DNA of 64,000 bases, taken from the NCBI GenBank assembly GCA_902788365.1, contig CADAJN010000007.1:1-64000 (forward strand). Reading direction: 5' to 3'. Source of the DNA: an uncultured Pseudomonadota bacterium. GTDB lineage: Bacteria; Pseudomonadota; Alphaproteobacteria; RF32; CAG-239. The notes under the pieces are model-generated. The model did not search any database and was not told the DNA's origin. It was given only the letters and a program-made list of their open reading frames with translations. Of the stretch, positions 27,061 to 36,500 are shown one piece after another. A program made the position numbers and the translations under genes. Each line of letters starts with the position of its first letter. The stretch's first letter is position 1.

Positions 27061-27780
27061 ATGAAAAAAATTTTCTATATTTTAAGTATAATGGTATTTT
27101 CTTGCTGGACTGTTGAAGCAGCTGATAATTATAAAGATCCGAATCAATATATTATAACAGATGAGTCTAATTACGTCATTTTTATGTATGATTTGAAAAA
27201 TTCATTAATACAACAATTCGGACAAGGAAATGAAGTAGAAGGAGAAATGAGAGCTGCGCTTGTTATAGGTAATTTGAATTTATTTGATATTAAAAATAAG
27301 ATGATTCTTAATATGCAAAAAGAACATTTAACCTTTCTTGTCAGTAATCTTGACTCCGAAAAAATTGAACGAATTACAAAACCTTTCATACAAGCAGTTA
27401 ATGACTATATATCAACAGTTAAAAGTATAGAACTTTCTGATTCATTTATTCATATGTATATGCAAACTCCGGAATTTTACGGAAAACCATGGATAGATGA
27501 TTATCCTAAGCACGTCTTACATAATGCGGAAAGCATAGCCATCAGTCGTTTTGATAACAAATATTGGTTTAATAAAATCAAAACTTGCTATAACAATAAT
27601 TTGCAAACAGGTGATATGATAGATATAATCGCCAAGTGTTCGCAAGAATATCAACAAGTTGTTACAGAAGAAACGGGAAAAATTTTGCAACAATTAGAAC
27701 CATATAAACAGCTATTTGAAAATTTACATCAAATTTCACCGGAGCAAATCATGCCCCCCCTAAACATCAAAAACAGGTAA
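27061..27780 (+). CDS. Secreted protein of unknown function
   Basis: A 239-residue protein with a clear signal peptide (MKKIFYILSIMVFSCWTVEA). The mature part is mainly helical, with no domain recognised. A GAAAGAGG ribosome site precedes the ATG at 27061. The stretch between it and the upstream kinase (26918-27060) holds small stem-loops. The gene is AT-rich and sits in a local cluster of accessory genes. Confidence 0.7.
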   Translation: MKKIFYILSIMVFSCWTVEAADNYKDPNQYIITDESNYVIFMYDLKNSLIQQFGQGNEVEGEMRAALVIGNLNLFDIKNKMILNMQKEHLTFLVSNLDSEKIERITKPFIQAVNDYISTVKSIELSDSFIHMYMQTPEFYGKPWIDDYPKHVLHNAESIAISRFDNKYWFNKIKTCYNNNLQTGDMIDIIAKCSQEYQQVVTEETGKILQQLEPYKQLFENLHQISPEQIMPPLNIKNR

Positions 27781-27887
27781 TTTCTCTATTAAAATACCTG
27801 AAAGAAAATAAAAAACATTTTTCTTCAGGTATATAAGAATATTGATTTTATCATCATGAATAATAGATTAAAGATTAAGGAAGAAAA

Positions 27888-28415
27888 ATGAAAAAATATT
27901 TAGATTTTATGTTCTTGTTGGTATTAAGCGCTTGTGCAAATTCGGTTAATAAAACTGAGTTTGTCAATCCGATTTTCAATCAACCATTACGCCCTTTATC
28001 CATGAGTAGCGGTTATATATATTTAACCCCGACATCTATTGATATGCGCACTCCGAAAGATAAAAATCTAATTGCCGGCAAAGGTGAATGTGAACTTATT
28101 GAAAACACACAAGAGCGTATTACTTTGAAATGCAAATATAAATGGATTCCGCAGAAAGGATTACTGGAAAGCGCTCAAAAAGAACTCCAAAGTTCTGATT
28201 CTATTACCCGTGAAATTGCACAGAAAACATTAGAAATTCACGCAACCACTTATGAAGAATATTATACATACGCTGTCAAAGATTTATATACTAATACTTG
28301 TTTGAGAATAGAGGAATATATCAGAAAACTAGATGAGGATTACACAAAAGATGATTTTTTTCATTCAAGCTATTGCGTAACCCCACCAGCTGAGTATAAG
28401 TCAGAATCTAATTGA
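27888..28415 (+). CDS. Predicted lipoprotein of unknown function
   Basis: A 175-residue protein with a short lipoprotein signal and lipobox LVLSAC, so the Cys at about residue 16 would be acylated. The rest is soluble and has no recognised domain. Its 3' end overlaps the convergent lysozyme-like gene by 15 bp. AAGGAAG precedes the ATG. A long hairpin (27794-27832) lies between it and the upstream secreted-protein gene. Confidence 0.7.
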   Translation: MKKYLDFMFLLVLSACANSVNKTEFVNPIFNQPLRPLSMSSGYIYLTPTSIDMRTPKDKNLIAGKGECELIENTQERITLKCKYKWIPQKGLLESAQKELQSSDSITREIAQKTLEIHATTYEEYYTYAVKDLYTNTCLRIEEYIRKLDEDYTKDDFFHSSYCVTPPAEYKSESN

Positions 28416-29213
28416 CCGTACCATACTTTCTGCCCAGTCGTTACGCTCTTGTCCGACATCTTTGCGATGAACATTTTGTATAATACCATTTATATCTTTG
28501 TCTTCAATCGCCTGATATAGTTTCGGCCAATTATTGCGGGTTAAGTTGCCGGTATTGTATTGAATATCTAGCAACACTTCTTTTAGTGGTTCCGGAAATT
28601 TATCAAAATCAGAGATAGTTAAAGGTGTAGCCACCGAAAAGTCTTCTGCTTTTGTATTACGATGAATAAAATTATTGTTTCTATCAACCATCATACTCAT
28701 ATCACGTAATTTGTAAAAATATTTTTCTTTTTCCGTATCAGTTGCCGGACGACCGTTAATCATAAAATTAACTTTCATAAAGTCCTCCTTATTGTTTATG
28801 TTGGCTCCAGCTCCTCCTGTAATATTTCCTTTAATATCTAAATATGGATTTGAAGGTATTCCTTCATATTTCTTAACATTTCCCCACATTTTTGCCAACA
28901 AATTCTCATCAGAAATATAATTAGGATTATTCACATATTGTGCATCTGTTGTCGTATTGGCAAATTCGTTCTGTGCAAATTGCATTCCTGTTGGATTAAG
29001 TGTGTTTGTTTGCAAATTTCCATAGCCTAAATCTTGCGCGGCAATTTCTTGAACCGAGGGAATAGTATTGTTAAGCGGAAACATTTCCGCAAGACGTTGT
29101 TGTAATTCTGCTGCAGTCATGTTATCTTGTCTTTCAACAAAATCACTATTCATATTAAACCCTGATGTATTATATGCACCCGTTCCAAAAACTTTTCCAA
29201 TTGATTTACTCAT
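28401..29213 (-). CDS. Lysozyme-like (GH24) protein with long N-terminal extension
   Basis: A 270-residue protein. From residue ~110 it resembles T4-type lysozymes: KKYEGIPSNPYLDIKGNIT places Glu117, Asp126 and Thr132 at exactly the spacing (9 and 15) of the T4 catalytic triad Glu11, Asp20, Thr26. The later segment EVLLDIQYNTGNL fits the conserved AxxSFxFN region. Residues 1-105 are low-complexity Asn/Thr-rich with no signal peptide. It would cleave peptidoglycan if exported. No phage genes are adjacent. Confidence 0.72.
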   Translation of the reverse strand: MSKSIGKVFGTGAYNTSGFNMNSDFVERQDNMTAAELQQRLAEMFPLNNTIPSVQEIAAQDLGYGNLQTNTLNPTGMQFAQNEFANTTTDAQYVNNPNYISDENLLAKMWGNVKKYEGIPSNPYLDIKGNITGGAGANINNKEDFMKVNFMINGRPATDTEKEKYFYKLRDMSMMVDRNNNFIHRNTKAEDFSVATPLTISDFDKFPEPLKEVLLDIQYNTGNLTRNNWPKLYQAIEDKDINGIIQNVHRKDVGQERNDWAESMVRSIRF

Positions 29214-29446
29214 TTTTTATCTCCTATAATTTTTCACGATATGTAAGAAATATATTATATAAAATTAGAAAAATCAAGTTTTAAATAATAAAAATATTAT
29301 TTACGAAAATATATAACGCAGATTCAAAATGTTATAATACAATCAACTGGGGATAATTTACCTTGTAGTTAAACCAACTTCTGTTGGTTCTAACCGATAA
29401 CCGAAGTTTAAAAAACAAAGCGGCCGCCACAAAGGCGACCATTTTG
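29214..29446. other. AT-rich gap upstream of the lysozyme-like gene
   Basis: No gene is supported here. A short hairpin (ACCAAC/GTTGGT near 29372-29390) and an imperfect hairpin with a minus-strand T tract (around 29411-29448) are visible. The latter would terminate transcripts coming from the tRNA side. Confidence 0.5.
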
Positions 29447-29473
29447 TTTTAATTGGTGGAGCTAAGGAGGATC
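29447..29473. repeat. 27-bp duplicate of the tRNA-Ala 3' end
   Basis: These 27 bp are identical to 29781-29807, which cover the last 20 nt of tRNA-Ala plus 7 bp downstream. The two copies are direct repeats 334 bp apart. This is the arrangement left by site-specific integration into a tRNA 3' end, although no integrase is visible. Confidence 0.8.
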
Positions 29474-29474
29474 T

Positions 29475-29533
29475 TCTTGCTTCGTAAGCTCGCGCTTATT
29501 GCGCTTGCTAACTGCGCTTCGGTCACTCGGCTA
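29475..29533. repeat. 59-bp direct repeat, copy 1
   Basis: Identical to 29560-29618, with an 85-bp period. It lies immediately beside the duplicated tRNA end, within a short segment that has no supported gene. Confidence 0.85.
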
Positions 29534-29559
29534 AAACAACAGCTTAATTGTTTTCCTCG

Positions 29560-29618
29560 TCTTGCTTCGTAAGCTCGCGCTTATTGCGCTTGCTAACTGC
29601 GCTTCGGTCACTCGGCTA
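29560..29618. repeat. 59-bp direct repeat, copy 2
   Basis: Identical to 29475-29533. Downstream of it, to 29740, is repetitive sequence with an AATGTCC/GGACATT hairpin (29679-29695) and a short inverted copy of the tRNA-Ala T arm (GGTCAGGAGTTC near 29718). Confidence 0.85.
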
Positions 29619-29744
29619 CTAAATGCGCCTCAGCTACCGCTTCGGCTTATTAAGTATCCTTCGCCGCTCGTCATAAAAATGTCCACCGGACATTTTTATT
29701 TCCTCGCGCTCCTGACGGTCAGGAGTTCTATCCCTATCATAAAT

Positions 29745-29784
29745 TAAAAAGAAAAGACAGGGCTAAACCCTGTCTTTTCTTTTT
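29745..29784 (-). terminator. Terminator of tRNA-Ala
   Basis: AAAAGACAGGG pairs with CCCTGTCTTTT, extended by A/T pairs, directly downstream of the tRNA 3' end. Confidence 0.85.
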
Positions 29785-29787
29785 AAT

Positions 29788-29863
<76 letters not shown>

Positions 29864-30014
29864 AACATAATATTTGACATATGCCCTTAGCAAATTGCTG
29901 AGAACAGACACATACATAGCAAATATTTCAGCTAATTGCAAGTAAAATTTTCGCTCCTGTGATTTTTTTGCAAATTTTATTAGACTTTAAGCAAAAATAT
30001 CCTATATTTTGCTT

Positions 30015-31037
30015 ATGGAAAATCAACAACTGACACAACTTCTTTTAGATTGGTTCGCGCAAAACGGCCGCGATTTACCGTGGCGATACAAAGGTGGTGC
30101 TCACCCCAATCCTTATATCGTTTTTGTTTCGGAAATGATGTTGCAACAAACCACCGTTAAAACGGTTATACCATATTTTACACGTTTTATACAGCGCTTT
30201 CCAACCGTGCAAGATTTAGCCTCTGCCACCGACGATGAAGTGGCAAAATATTGGCAAGGTCTCGGCTATTATTCACGTGCCCGCGCTTTGTTGCACACCG
30301 CACAAACCATTTGCCAAATCTACGACGGCCATTTTCCGCAAATAGAATCCGAAGTGGCTAAACTTAAAGGTTTCGGTCCTTATATGACAGCCAGTTTTTT
30401 GGCCTTAGCGTTTAACCAACCGCAGACAGTTATTGACGGCAACGTCATGCGCATTATGTGCCGTATGTTCGGTTTAACCCAGCCGCTTGATGAAATTCAA
30501 CCCAAAATTCGTCAATATGCCGCAACTTTAGCTTCTAAGACACATCCTGCCGACTATGCTTCGGCCATAATGGATTTAGGGGCAACCGTCTGCACACCGA
30601 AAAAGCCGCTTTGCGTTTTGTGCCCATGGCAAAAATATTGCGCCAGTAACGGTCGCGCCGATATTGAGCAAATTCCCGCACGCCGTTCTGTCTCCAAAAA
30701 AGAGTATAACGGCTTTGTATTTATTATTTGCAATGCTAAAGGGCAAATTTACATTCGCAAGCGCAGCGAAAAAGGTTTGCTCCACGGTTTGTATGAATTT
30801 CCATGGAATACCGCAACACCCGATTGGTTATCAGATGTCAGTGCTTCTGAAAATTATGTCACACATGTTTTTACCCATATAAAAATGAAGCTGCAAATTG
30901 TCTATGCCTCTGCCGCAAAAGCACCGAATGACGGCTTTTTTGTATTACCCACACAACTGACTGACTATCCGATGTCAACTCTAATGCAAAAAGTCTGCCG
31001 ATACATAAAAATAACAAAAGCCCGCTCAACCGAATGA
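30015..31037 (+). CDS. mutY: A/G-specific adenine glycosylase MutY
   Basis: A 340-residue DNA glycosylase that removes adenine mispaired with 8-oxoguanine. The catalytic helix-hairpin-helix region runs VAKLKGFGPYMTASFLALA then VIDGNVMRIMCR. The 4Fe-4S motif is exact: C-x6-C-x2-C-x5-C in CTPKKPLCVLCPWQKYC. The C-terminal NUDIX-like domain recognising 8-oxoG is present but short (about 220-335). The ATG at 30015 is preferred over a TTG at 30009. Confidence 0.96.
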   Translation: MENQQLTQLLLDWFAQNGRDLPWRYKGGAHPNPYIVFVSEMMLQQTTVKTVIPYFTRFIQRFPTVQDLASATDDEVAKYWQGLGYYSRARALLHTAQTICQIYDGHFPQIESEVAKLKGFGPYMTASFLALAFNQPQTVIDGNVMRIMCRMFGLTQPLDEIQPKIRQYAATLASKTHPADYASAIMDLGATVCTPKKPLCVLCPWQKYCASNGRADIEQIPARRSVSKKEYNGFVFIICNAKGQIYIRKRSEKGLLHGLYEFPWNTATPDWLSDVSASENYVTHVFTHIKMKLQIVYASAAKAPNDGFFVLPTQLTDYPMSTLMQKVCRYIKITKARSTE

Positions 31038-31084
31038 GGGGGCTTTTATCTTTGATTTTAAATGACAGAGAACTTATAAAACTC

Positions 31085-31843
31085 TCATGTTTTCAATCTC
31101 CATGCGTCAACCGCACGCAGATAATCTGCACACTTGCGTAAATCAAAATGACCGTCTTCGTCCTCCAAACGACGCTGCGCATCAACAAAAACACCGGCAT
31201 AGTTTGGCTTTTTTTGCCAACTCGCATAAATTTCATCAAGAACCTGAGCCACATTATCGGGACCAATGCCACCGGCATATCCCTGCAGCACACACGGCCA
31301 AACCGGCGCTGGACGTGAACTGGGAGCAATACCCTGTCCAAATGAGCTGTCATACAGCAAATCAAACTCTCTGCCACGCTCATAGAGCTGTTCAATTAAA
31401 GGTTTGTTACTGTCATTGTATGACAAAATAAAACGGTGCTGCGGAAAATCGGTTATCAGATTTCCCAATTTCATCAGATCAGGAGTTTGCTCTCTGCCAA
31501 TCTTAAAATTAAGCTGAATCCTCTGAAAGAACGGCTTGCCGTCAATTCCTTTCAGCCTCATCAATTCCAAGAGTTCAGGCGCAACAATGCCCTGCCCTAA
31601 ATCAGCCACCCAGCCGTTATTAACATGCAATGCGGCGTTGATTCCTAACTTTTCCTGCGTAACCAGCGTAGACAATGCATAAAGCCACGGCAAGCGCCCC
31701 GGTTTTTGCAAACACTGCTCGGCAGAAACCTGCACTCCGATTTCAGCCAACGGAAACATTGACAACAAATTCATTAACTGATACCGGTTCGTGGTTTCGT
31801 TGGTTCCGGAACACGTTACATACTTAATCTCCATCATAGGCAT
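31085..31843 (-). CDS. TrpF-like (phosphoribosylanthranilate isomerase-like) barrel protein
   Basis: A 252-residue TIM-barrel-type protein. The C-terminal segments GYAGGIGPDNVAQVLDEI and VFVDAQRRLEDEDGHFDLRKCADYLRAV resemble the TrpF phosphate-binding region and the final strand/helix. No start is well supported; three ATGs lie at 31843-31834. The trp genes are missing from the lapA-accD interval where many alphaproteobacteria keep them, but this protein diverges enough in its N-terminal half that a different sugar-phosphate or phosphoribosyl substrate is possible. Confidence 0.6.
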   Translation of the reverse strand: MPMMEIKYVTCSGTNETTNRYQLMNLLSMFPLAEIGVQVSAEQCLQKPGRLPWLYALSTLVTQEKLGINAALHVNNGWVADLGQGIVAPELLELMRLKGIDGKPFFQRIQLNFKIGREQTPDLMKLGNLITDFPQHRFILSYNDSNKPLIEQLYERGREFDLLYDSSFGQGIAPSSRPAPVWPCVLQGYAGGIGPDNVAQVLDEIYASWQKKPNYAGVFVDAQRRLEDEDGHFDLRKCADYLRAVDAWRLKT

Positions 31844-31911
31844 AAGAATTTAGACATTAATAATTTAAAATCGTTTTCAATTATAATTTTTTTGTATAAA
31901 TTGTCAAGTTA

Positions 31912-32388
31912 TTATTGCAGATGGCGGTTTGAACGATGCGGCATCATTTTCTCTTTCTGCGCAGTTTTTTGTTGCAAATTCTGCGTTTCCTCGTGTCCAT
32001 CTTCTTCATCTGATGAATTGTCATTTTTATCGCTGGAAAATGCTTGTTTCACATTGCTTCCCACTTCTTTAGTGCCTTCCCACACATCGCCTGTAAATTC
32101 CTTTGTGCCTTCCCATATATCTCCGGTCATTTCTTTGGTACCTTCCCAAACATCGCCGGTGAATTCCTTGGTGCCTTTCCACATATCTCCCGTCACTTCT
32201 TTGGTTTTATCCCAAGCTTTTACCGTTCCTTCTTTTGTATGTTGCCATAGTCCCTTTTCTTGTGTCATTTGATTTTCTCCCTGTTGAATCTGATTATTTT
32301 CAATGCTTGTTGCGTGGCACAAATTTGTCATTATAACATTGCCCCAAACAAACATAAGCAGTCCGAATATGATATTTTTGCTTTTCAT
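31912..32388 (-). CDS. Secreted 11-residue-repeat (LEA-like) protein
   Basis: A 158-residue protein with a signal peptide (about 1-26). Residues ~57-112 contain five tandem 11-residue repeats of the form WxGTKEFTGDV. This periodicity is that of amphipathic LEA or apolipoprotein-like helices, so it may coat membranes or protect proteins in the periplasm. The C-terminal tail is acidic then basic. Repeat units also show at the DNA level as 33-bp tandem repeats. Confidence 0.75.
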   Translation of the reverse strand: MKSKNIIFGLLMFVWGNVIMTNLCHATSIENNQIQQGENQMTQEKGLWQHTKEGTVKAWDKTKEVTGDMWKGTKEFTGDVWEGTKEMTGDIWEGTKEFTGDVWEGTKEVGSNVKQAFSSDKNDNSSDEEDGHEETQNLQQKTAQKEKMMPHRSNRHLQ

Positions 32389-32502
32389 CTTTTCCTCCTC
32401 GGATCAACAAAGAAATAATTTATTCTCACGGCTTTTCAATATAATAAAACAGATAACGCCGGCAATTGCCGGCGCTGTCATAAAAGCATTTAAGCTATTT
32501 TT

Positions 32503-32988
32503 TTATTTTACTAAATCAATAACCGAATCTGTAATATCAATACCGCCATCAACTATTGAAGCTTTATTGATAATCACGTTCAGCCCTTGTTTTTGAGCCA
32601 CGGCTTTAACCGTATCATTTAACTTTTGATCCGAAGCCTGTAATGCCGAGGCATATAATTTATCGTAACCTTCTTTCTGAGCATTTATTTTTGCTAAATA
32701 TTCTTCCGATAATTTTTTGCGTGCATCTTCATCTTTTACATCTTTAATTTGATTATTTGCCGCATCAGCCATGTTTTTCAAATTTTGCATTTGGCCGTCG
32801 CGCATTATTTTCAGTGCCGCCACATCCTTAGATTCTGCAATTACACGTTGCAAATCAACAACGGCAATTCTTTGTGCATTACCTACCGTTGCCTTATAAG
32901 TCACAAAAGAGCTTACAACCGCAGCCAAAATTGCCATCAAAATAATCAATCCGTAATTGATACCGCTTTCACTATCATTTTTGGACAT
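32503..32988 (-). CDS. OmpH/Skp-like periplasmic chaperone
   Basis: A 161-residue protein with a signal anchor (residues 12-32), then the OmpH start RIAVVDLQRVIAESKDV. A charged coiled-coil region (about 65-120) and a C-terminal strand-helix (KQGLNVIINKASIVDGGIDITDSVIDLV) follow. Skp chaperones carry unfolded outer-membrane proteins across the periplasm. It is not in the usual bamA-lpxD neighbourhood and, unlike Skp, it retains what looks like a membrane anchor. Confidence 0.82.
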   Translation of the reverse strand: MSKNDSESGINYGLIILMAILAAVVSSFVTYKATVGNAQRIAVVDLQRVIAESKDVAALKIMRDGQMQNLKNMADAANNQIKDVKDEDARKKLSEEYLAKINAQKEGYDKLYASALQASDQKLNDTVKAVAQKQGLNVIINKASIVDGGIDITDSVIDLVK

Positions 32989-33142
32989 TTTAATTCTCCT
33001 TATTAAACATACGGGTATATATTAACTTGTTTTTTATGAATTTCAACAATTTTATTACTTTACATGTAAAAAAATACAATGTTCAAATTATTATTGACGC
33101 CGATTAAAAATTGTTTATTCTTATGCCTAAGGAGATTTGACC

Positions 33143-33541
33143 ATGAAAGCACCGGATACCGGTATAAAAAGAATCTTAAAGGCTTTTGTTTATTCTTATC
33201 AGGGATTTATTGCCGCTTTTAAAAGCGAAGCGGCATTTCGCCAAGATATCGCTTTTTGCGTGTTTTGGGGTGTTTTTGCCTGTTGGCTGAATGTGCCTTT
33301 GTTGCACCGCTGTTTACTTTTGGCAACATTACTTTTGATTTTGCTTACAGAACTGATCAATACCGCCATAGAAACGATTATTGACCGCATTTCACCCGAT
33401 TATCATGAACTATCAAAAAAAGCCAAAGACATCGGCAGCTTATTGGTTTTGCTTTCATTTATTAATGCCGGCCTTATATGGTTTGGCGTTGTTTATACCG
33501 ATTATAGTGCCCTGCAACAACAAATAAGCGGTTTATTATAA
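33143..33541 (+). CDS. dgkA: Diacylglycerol kinase
   Basis: A 132-residue integral membrane kinase of the DgkA family with three membrane helices. The signature AAFRQDIAF and LLTELINTAIETIIDRIS contain the catalytic and metal-binding acidic residues. It recycles diacylglycerol to phosphatidic acid. The ATG at 33143 has AAGGAG at 33129. The stop overlaps the hemW start (TAATG). Confidence 0.93.
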   Translation: MKAPDTGIKRILKAFVYSYQGFIAAFKSEAAFRQDIAFCVFWGVFACWLNVPLLHRCLLLATLLLILLTELINTAIETIIDRISPDYHELSKKAKDIGSLLVLLSFINAGLIWFGVVYTDYSALQQQISGLL

Positions 33542-34638
33542 TGTATCAGCCGCAAGATTTAGCCGTTTACATTCACTGGCCGTTTTGCAAAAGCAAATGC
33601 CCCTATTGCGATTTCTATAAACAAGTTAATCCGCATGTTAATCAAACTCTGTTGGTTGATGAATATTTACAGGCACTACAAAAATATCACGAATTATTGC
33701 CCGATCGCCAAATCAAATCAATATTTTTCGGCGGCGGCACGCCATCACTGATGGAACCGCAACAAATCGCCCGTATTTTAGACTTTATTGCCGGTAAATG
33801 GAGTCTATCACCGCAAATTGAAATTTCTTTGGAAGCGAATCCGAACAGTCACTATCAAAATATGTTTTCTGATTTTAGAAATGCCGGCATCAATCGCTTA
33901 TCTCTGGGCGTGCAAGCTCTAAATGAAGCCGATTTGCGTTTTTTGGGGCGTTCGCATAATGTAACCATGGCACGTTCCTGCCTTGCGGAAATTGTGCGCG
34001 TGTTTGATAATCACTCTGCCGATTTAATTTATGCACGACCGCAACAAAATATTGCCGCATGGCAACAAGAGCTGAGCGAAATTTGCTCTTATGGTCTTCG
34101 GCACATTTCGCTTTATCAGTTGACTATTGAAGAAGGCACGGTGTTTGCGCGCAAAAACATTCAAGTGCTTGATGAAGATAAAGCTGCCGAAATGTATGAT
34201 TTTACGCGCGATTTTTTGCATGATGCCGGTTATCTGCATTACGAAGTGTCTAATTTTGCCCGCGCCGGTTATGAATCTCGCCATAATTTGACTTATTGGC
34301 AAGGCGGCGATTATCTCGGTATCGGCGCTTCGGCGCATGGCCGCATTTGTCTAAATGGTCAACATTTTGCAACGGTTTATCCTTTTGAACACACTATGTT
34401 AACTGCACACGAACGGGCGCGTGAGCTCATTTTGATGGGATTACGTCTAACCGCCGGACTTAACAAGCAGCGTTTTAAGCAAATTTGCGACCTTGATTTG
34501 ACAGAGGCCGTTAATCAAGAACATAAGCAAAATCTGCTGGAACTCGGTCTGTTGGAAGAAGACCGCTATTTCTTAAGGGTAACTTATCGCGGCATGCTTG
34601 TGCTGAACACCATTATTTTTCAACTTTGCGATATATAA
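33541..34638 (+). CDS. hemW: Radical SAM haem chaperone HemW
   Basis: A 365-residue protein of the HemW family, formerly called oxygen-independent coproporphyrinogen oxidase-like. The radical SAM cluster motif is C-x3-C-x2-C in FCKSKCPYCDF, followed by GGGTPS and the HemW-type C-terminal domain. HemW is thought to deliver haem, not to oxidise coproporphyrinogen. It is translationally coupled to dgkA, with a terminator after it. Confidence 0.92.
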   Translation: MYQPQDLAVYIHWPFCKSKCPYCDFYKQVNPHVNQTLLVDEYLQALQKYHELLPDRQIKSIFFGGGTPSLMEPQQIARILDFIAGKWSLSPQIEISLEANPNSHYQNMFSDFRNAGINRLSLGVQALNEADLRFLGRSHNVTMARSCLAEIVRVFDNHSADLIYARPQQNIAAWQQELSEICSYGLRHISLYQLTIEEGTVFARKNIQVLDEDKAAEMYDFTRDFLHDAGYLHYEVSNFARAGYESRHNLTYWQGGDYLGIGASAHGRICLNGQHFATVYPFEHTMLTAHERARELILMGLRLTAGLNKQRFKQICDLDLTEAVNQEHKQNLLELGLLEEDRYFLRVTYRGMLVLNTIIFQLCDI

Positions 34639-34663
34639 AAAAGGCACCTGAACGGGTGCCTTT
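34639..34663. terminator. Bidirectional terminator between hemW and ftsZ
   Basis: AAGGCACC/GGTGCCTT with A and T tracts on opposite sides serves both convergent units. Confidence 0.85.
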
Positions 34664-34683
34664 AATGAACATTCAATGACTGA

Positions 34684-36423
34684 TTATTTGCGGCGTAAAA
34701 ATGCCGGAATATCCAAATCATCGCTTGCAAAATCAACATCATCGGTGCCGGTTTTCATCATTTCCGTATCATCACCGAATTTAACGTCTTGACGTGCTTG
34801 TGCTTCTTGTTCATGATTTTTCTTGCGAGCCAGAGAAATTCCCATAAAACGATCAATGAACGAAGATGAGCGATTGGCCGGACTTTCTGTCGTTTCTACC
34901 TTCATTTCATCTTCCGGTTCTTCCTGATTAACGTCTTTAAAGATAGAAATGTCATTATCCTTAAAAAGTTCCGGTTCTTCCACACTCGGCACATCTTCTA
35001 TAGCTGTAGAGCTGGCAAAGAAATCATCTTCTCCGGCTTTGGCATTATCAAATTCAAAGTTAATTTCCGAATCTTCCTCCGGTTCTTTATTATTTTTCAT
35101 CAAAGCCGAAAATAGGGCCGAAGCTTGCGGCACTTCCGGAAATTCATCTGATTTATCCAGACCGGAAAAATCGTTCATTAGTTCATCATCTTCAGCCGAC
35201 ATATTTAAGTCGATCACATTATCGTCTTCTTCATTTTTTGCTTCTTCACGTAAATCATCATCTGCAAATAAAGCATCTATTTTTGCTTCTTGCGGTTCGT
35301 CAGAAACAGGTGATTGATGCATTTCCACCGGCTTTAAGGTTTCAATTTCCATCTTCGGTGTCACTGTCGGCACAAATGTTTCATCATCATAACTCTGATC
35401 AATCAACGACGGCTCTGCCGCGCGAGCAGTTTTATTTTCCGGCATCAACTGATTATCGTTGATTCCCGTCACCACAATAGAAACACGAATCTTACCGGAT
35501 AACGAATCATCAAAACTAGATCCGAAAATAATATTGGCATCGTCACCAACTTCTTCTTTAATAGTGTTTGCCGCTTCATCTAATTCCGGCAATGTGATGT
35601 CCGTGCCGCCGGTAATGTTAATCAACACACCTTTGGCACCGAGCATTGAGCAATCATCCAACAGCGGATTTGCCAAAGCTTGACGTGCGGCTTCTTTGGC
35701 GCGACCTTTACCTTCGGCCTCTCCTGTTCCCATAATAGCTTTGCCTTTATCTTGCATAATATTTTTAACATCGGCAAAATCCAAGTTAATCAATCCCGGC
35801 ATCATCATTAAATCGGTAATTGAGCGCACACCGGAATACAATACATTATCTGCCAACTTAAATGCTTCGGCCAATGTTGTATTTTCATCAGCAATACGGA
35901 ATAAATTTTGATTTGGAATAATTATGATGCTGTCTACTTCTTGGGTAAAATTGTTCAAAGCGCCCTCGGCGATTTCCATGCGCTTACGCCCCTCAAAACT
36001 GAACGGTTTAGTCACAACACCGACGGTCAAAATGCCTTTTTCTTTAGCAATATGTGCCACAACCGGTGCAGCCCCCGAACCCGTTCCGCCACCCATACCG
36101 GCCGTAATAAACACCATATTTACACCTTCTAAGGCCTCGGCAATTTTATCTTTGGCTTCTTCGGCAGCCATTTTACCGACTTCCGGACGTGCGCCTGCAC
36201 CTAAACCCTGTGTAATTTCCAAGCCCAGCTGAATTTTTTGACTGGCGGCAGAATGTGCCAAAGCTTGCGCATCGGTATTGGCAACAATAAAATCAACACC
36301 CTCCAGATTTTGCGAAATCATGTTATTTACAGCGTTTCCGCCGCCACCGCCAACACCGATTACGGCAATACGCGGTTTCAAGTATGACACGGCTGCATCT
36401 GCGACACCTAATTTGATAGACAT
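34684..36423 (-). CDS. ftsZ: Cell division GTPase FtsZ
   Basis: A 579-residue tubulin homologue that forms the division ring. The GTPase core (about 1-325) includes [10 protein letters not shown] and the tubulin signature [11 protein letters not shown] long acidic linker (about 330-565) follows, typical of alphaproteobacteria. The C-terminal peptide DIPAFLRRK, which binds FtsA, is intact. It is last in the minus-strand cluster, with a 77-bp gap to ftsA that could hold its own promoter. Confidence 0.98.
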   Translation of the reverse strand: MSIKLGVADAAVSYLKPRIAVIGVGGGGGNAVNNMISQNLEGVDFIVANTDAQALAHSAASQKIQLGLEITQGLGAGARPEVGKMAAEEAKDKIAEALEGVNMVFITAGMGGGTGSGAAPVVAHIAKEKGILTVGVVTKPFSFEGRKRMEIAEGALNNFTQEVDSIIIIPNQNLFRIADENTTLAEAFKLADNVLYSGVRSITDLMMMPGLINLDFADVKNIMQDKGKAIMGTGEAEGKGRAKEAARQALANPLLDDCSMLGAKGVLINITGGTDITLPELDEAANTIKEEVGDDANIIFGSSFDDSLSGKIRVSIVVTGINDNQLMPENKTARAAEPSLIDQSYDDETFVPTVTPKMEIETLKPVEMHQSPVSDEPQEAKIDALFADDDLREEAKNEEDDNVIDLNMSAEDDELMNDFSGLDKSDEFPEVPQASALFSALMKNNKEPEEDSEINFEFDNAKAGEDDFFASSTAIEDVPSVEEPELFKDNDISIFKDVNQEEPEDEMKVETTESPANRSSSFIDRFMGISLARKKNHEQEAQARQDVKFGDDTEMMKTGTDDVDFASDDLDIPAFLRRK

Positions 36424-36500
36424 TTGCTCACTCCCTATTGTATTCTTTACACACTATATAGTCAGAATAACGGCAATAAATTAAGTTTTAGTTACTATTT

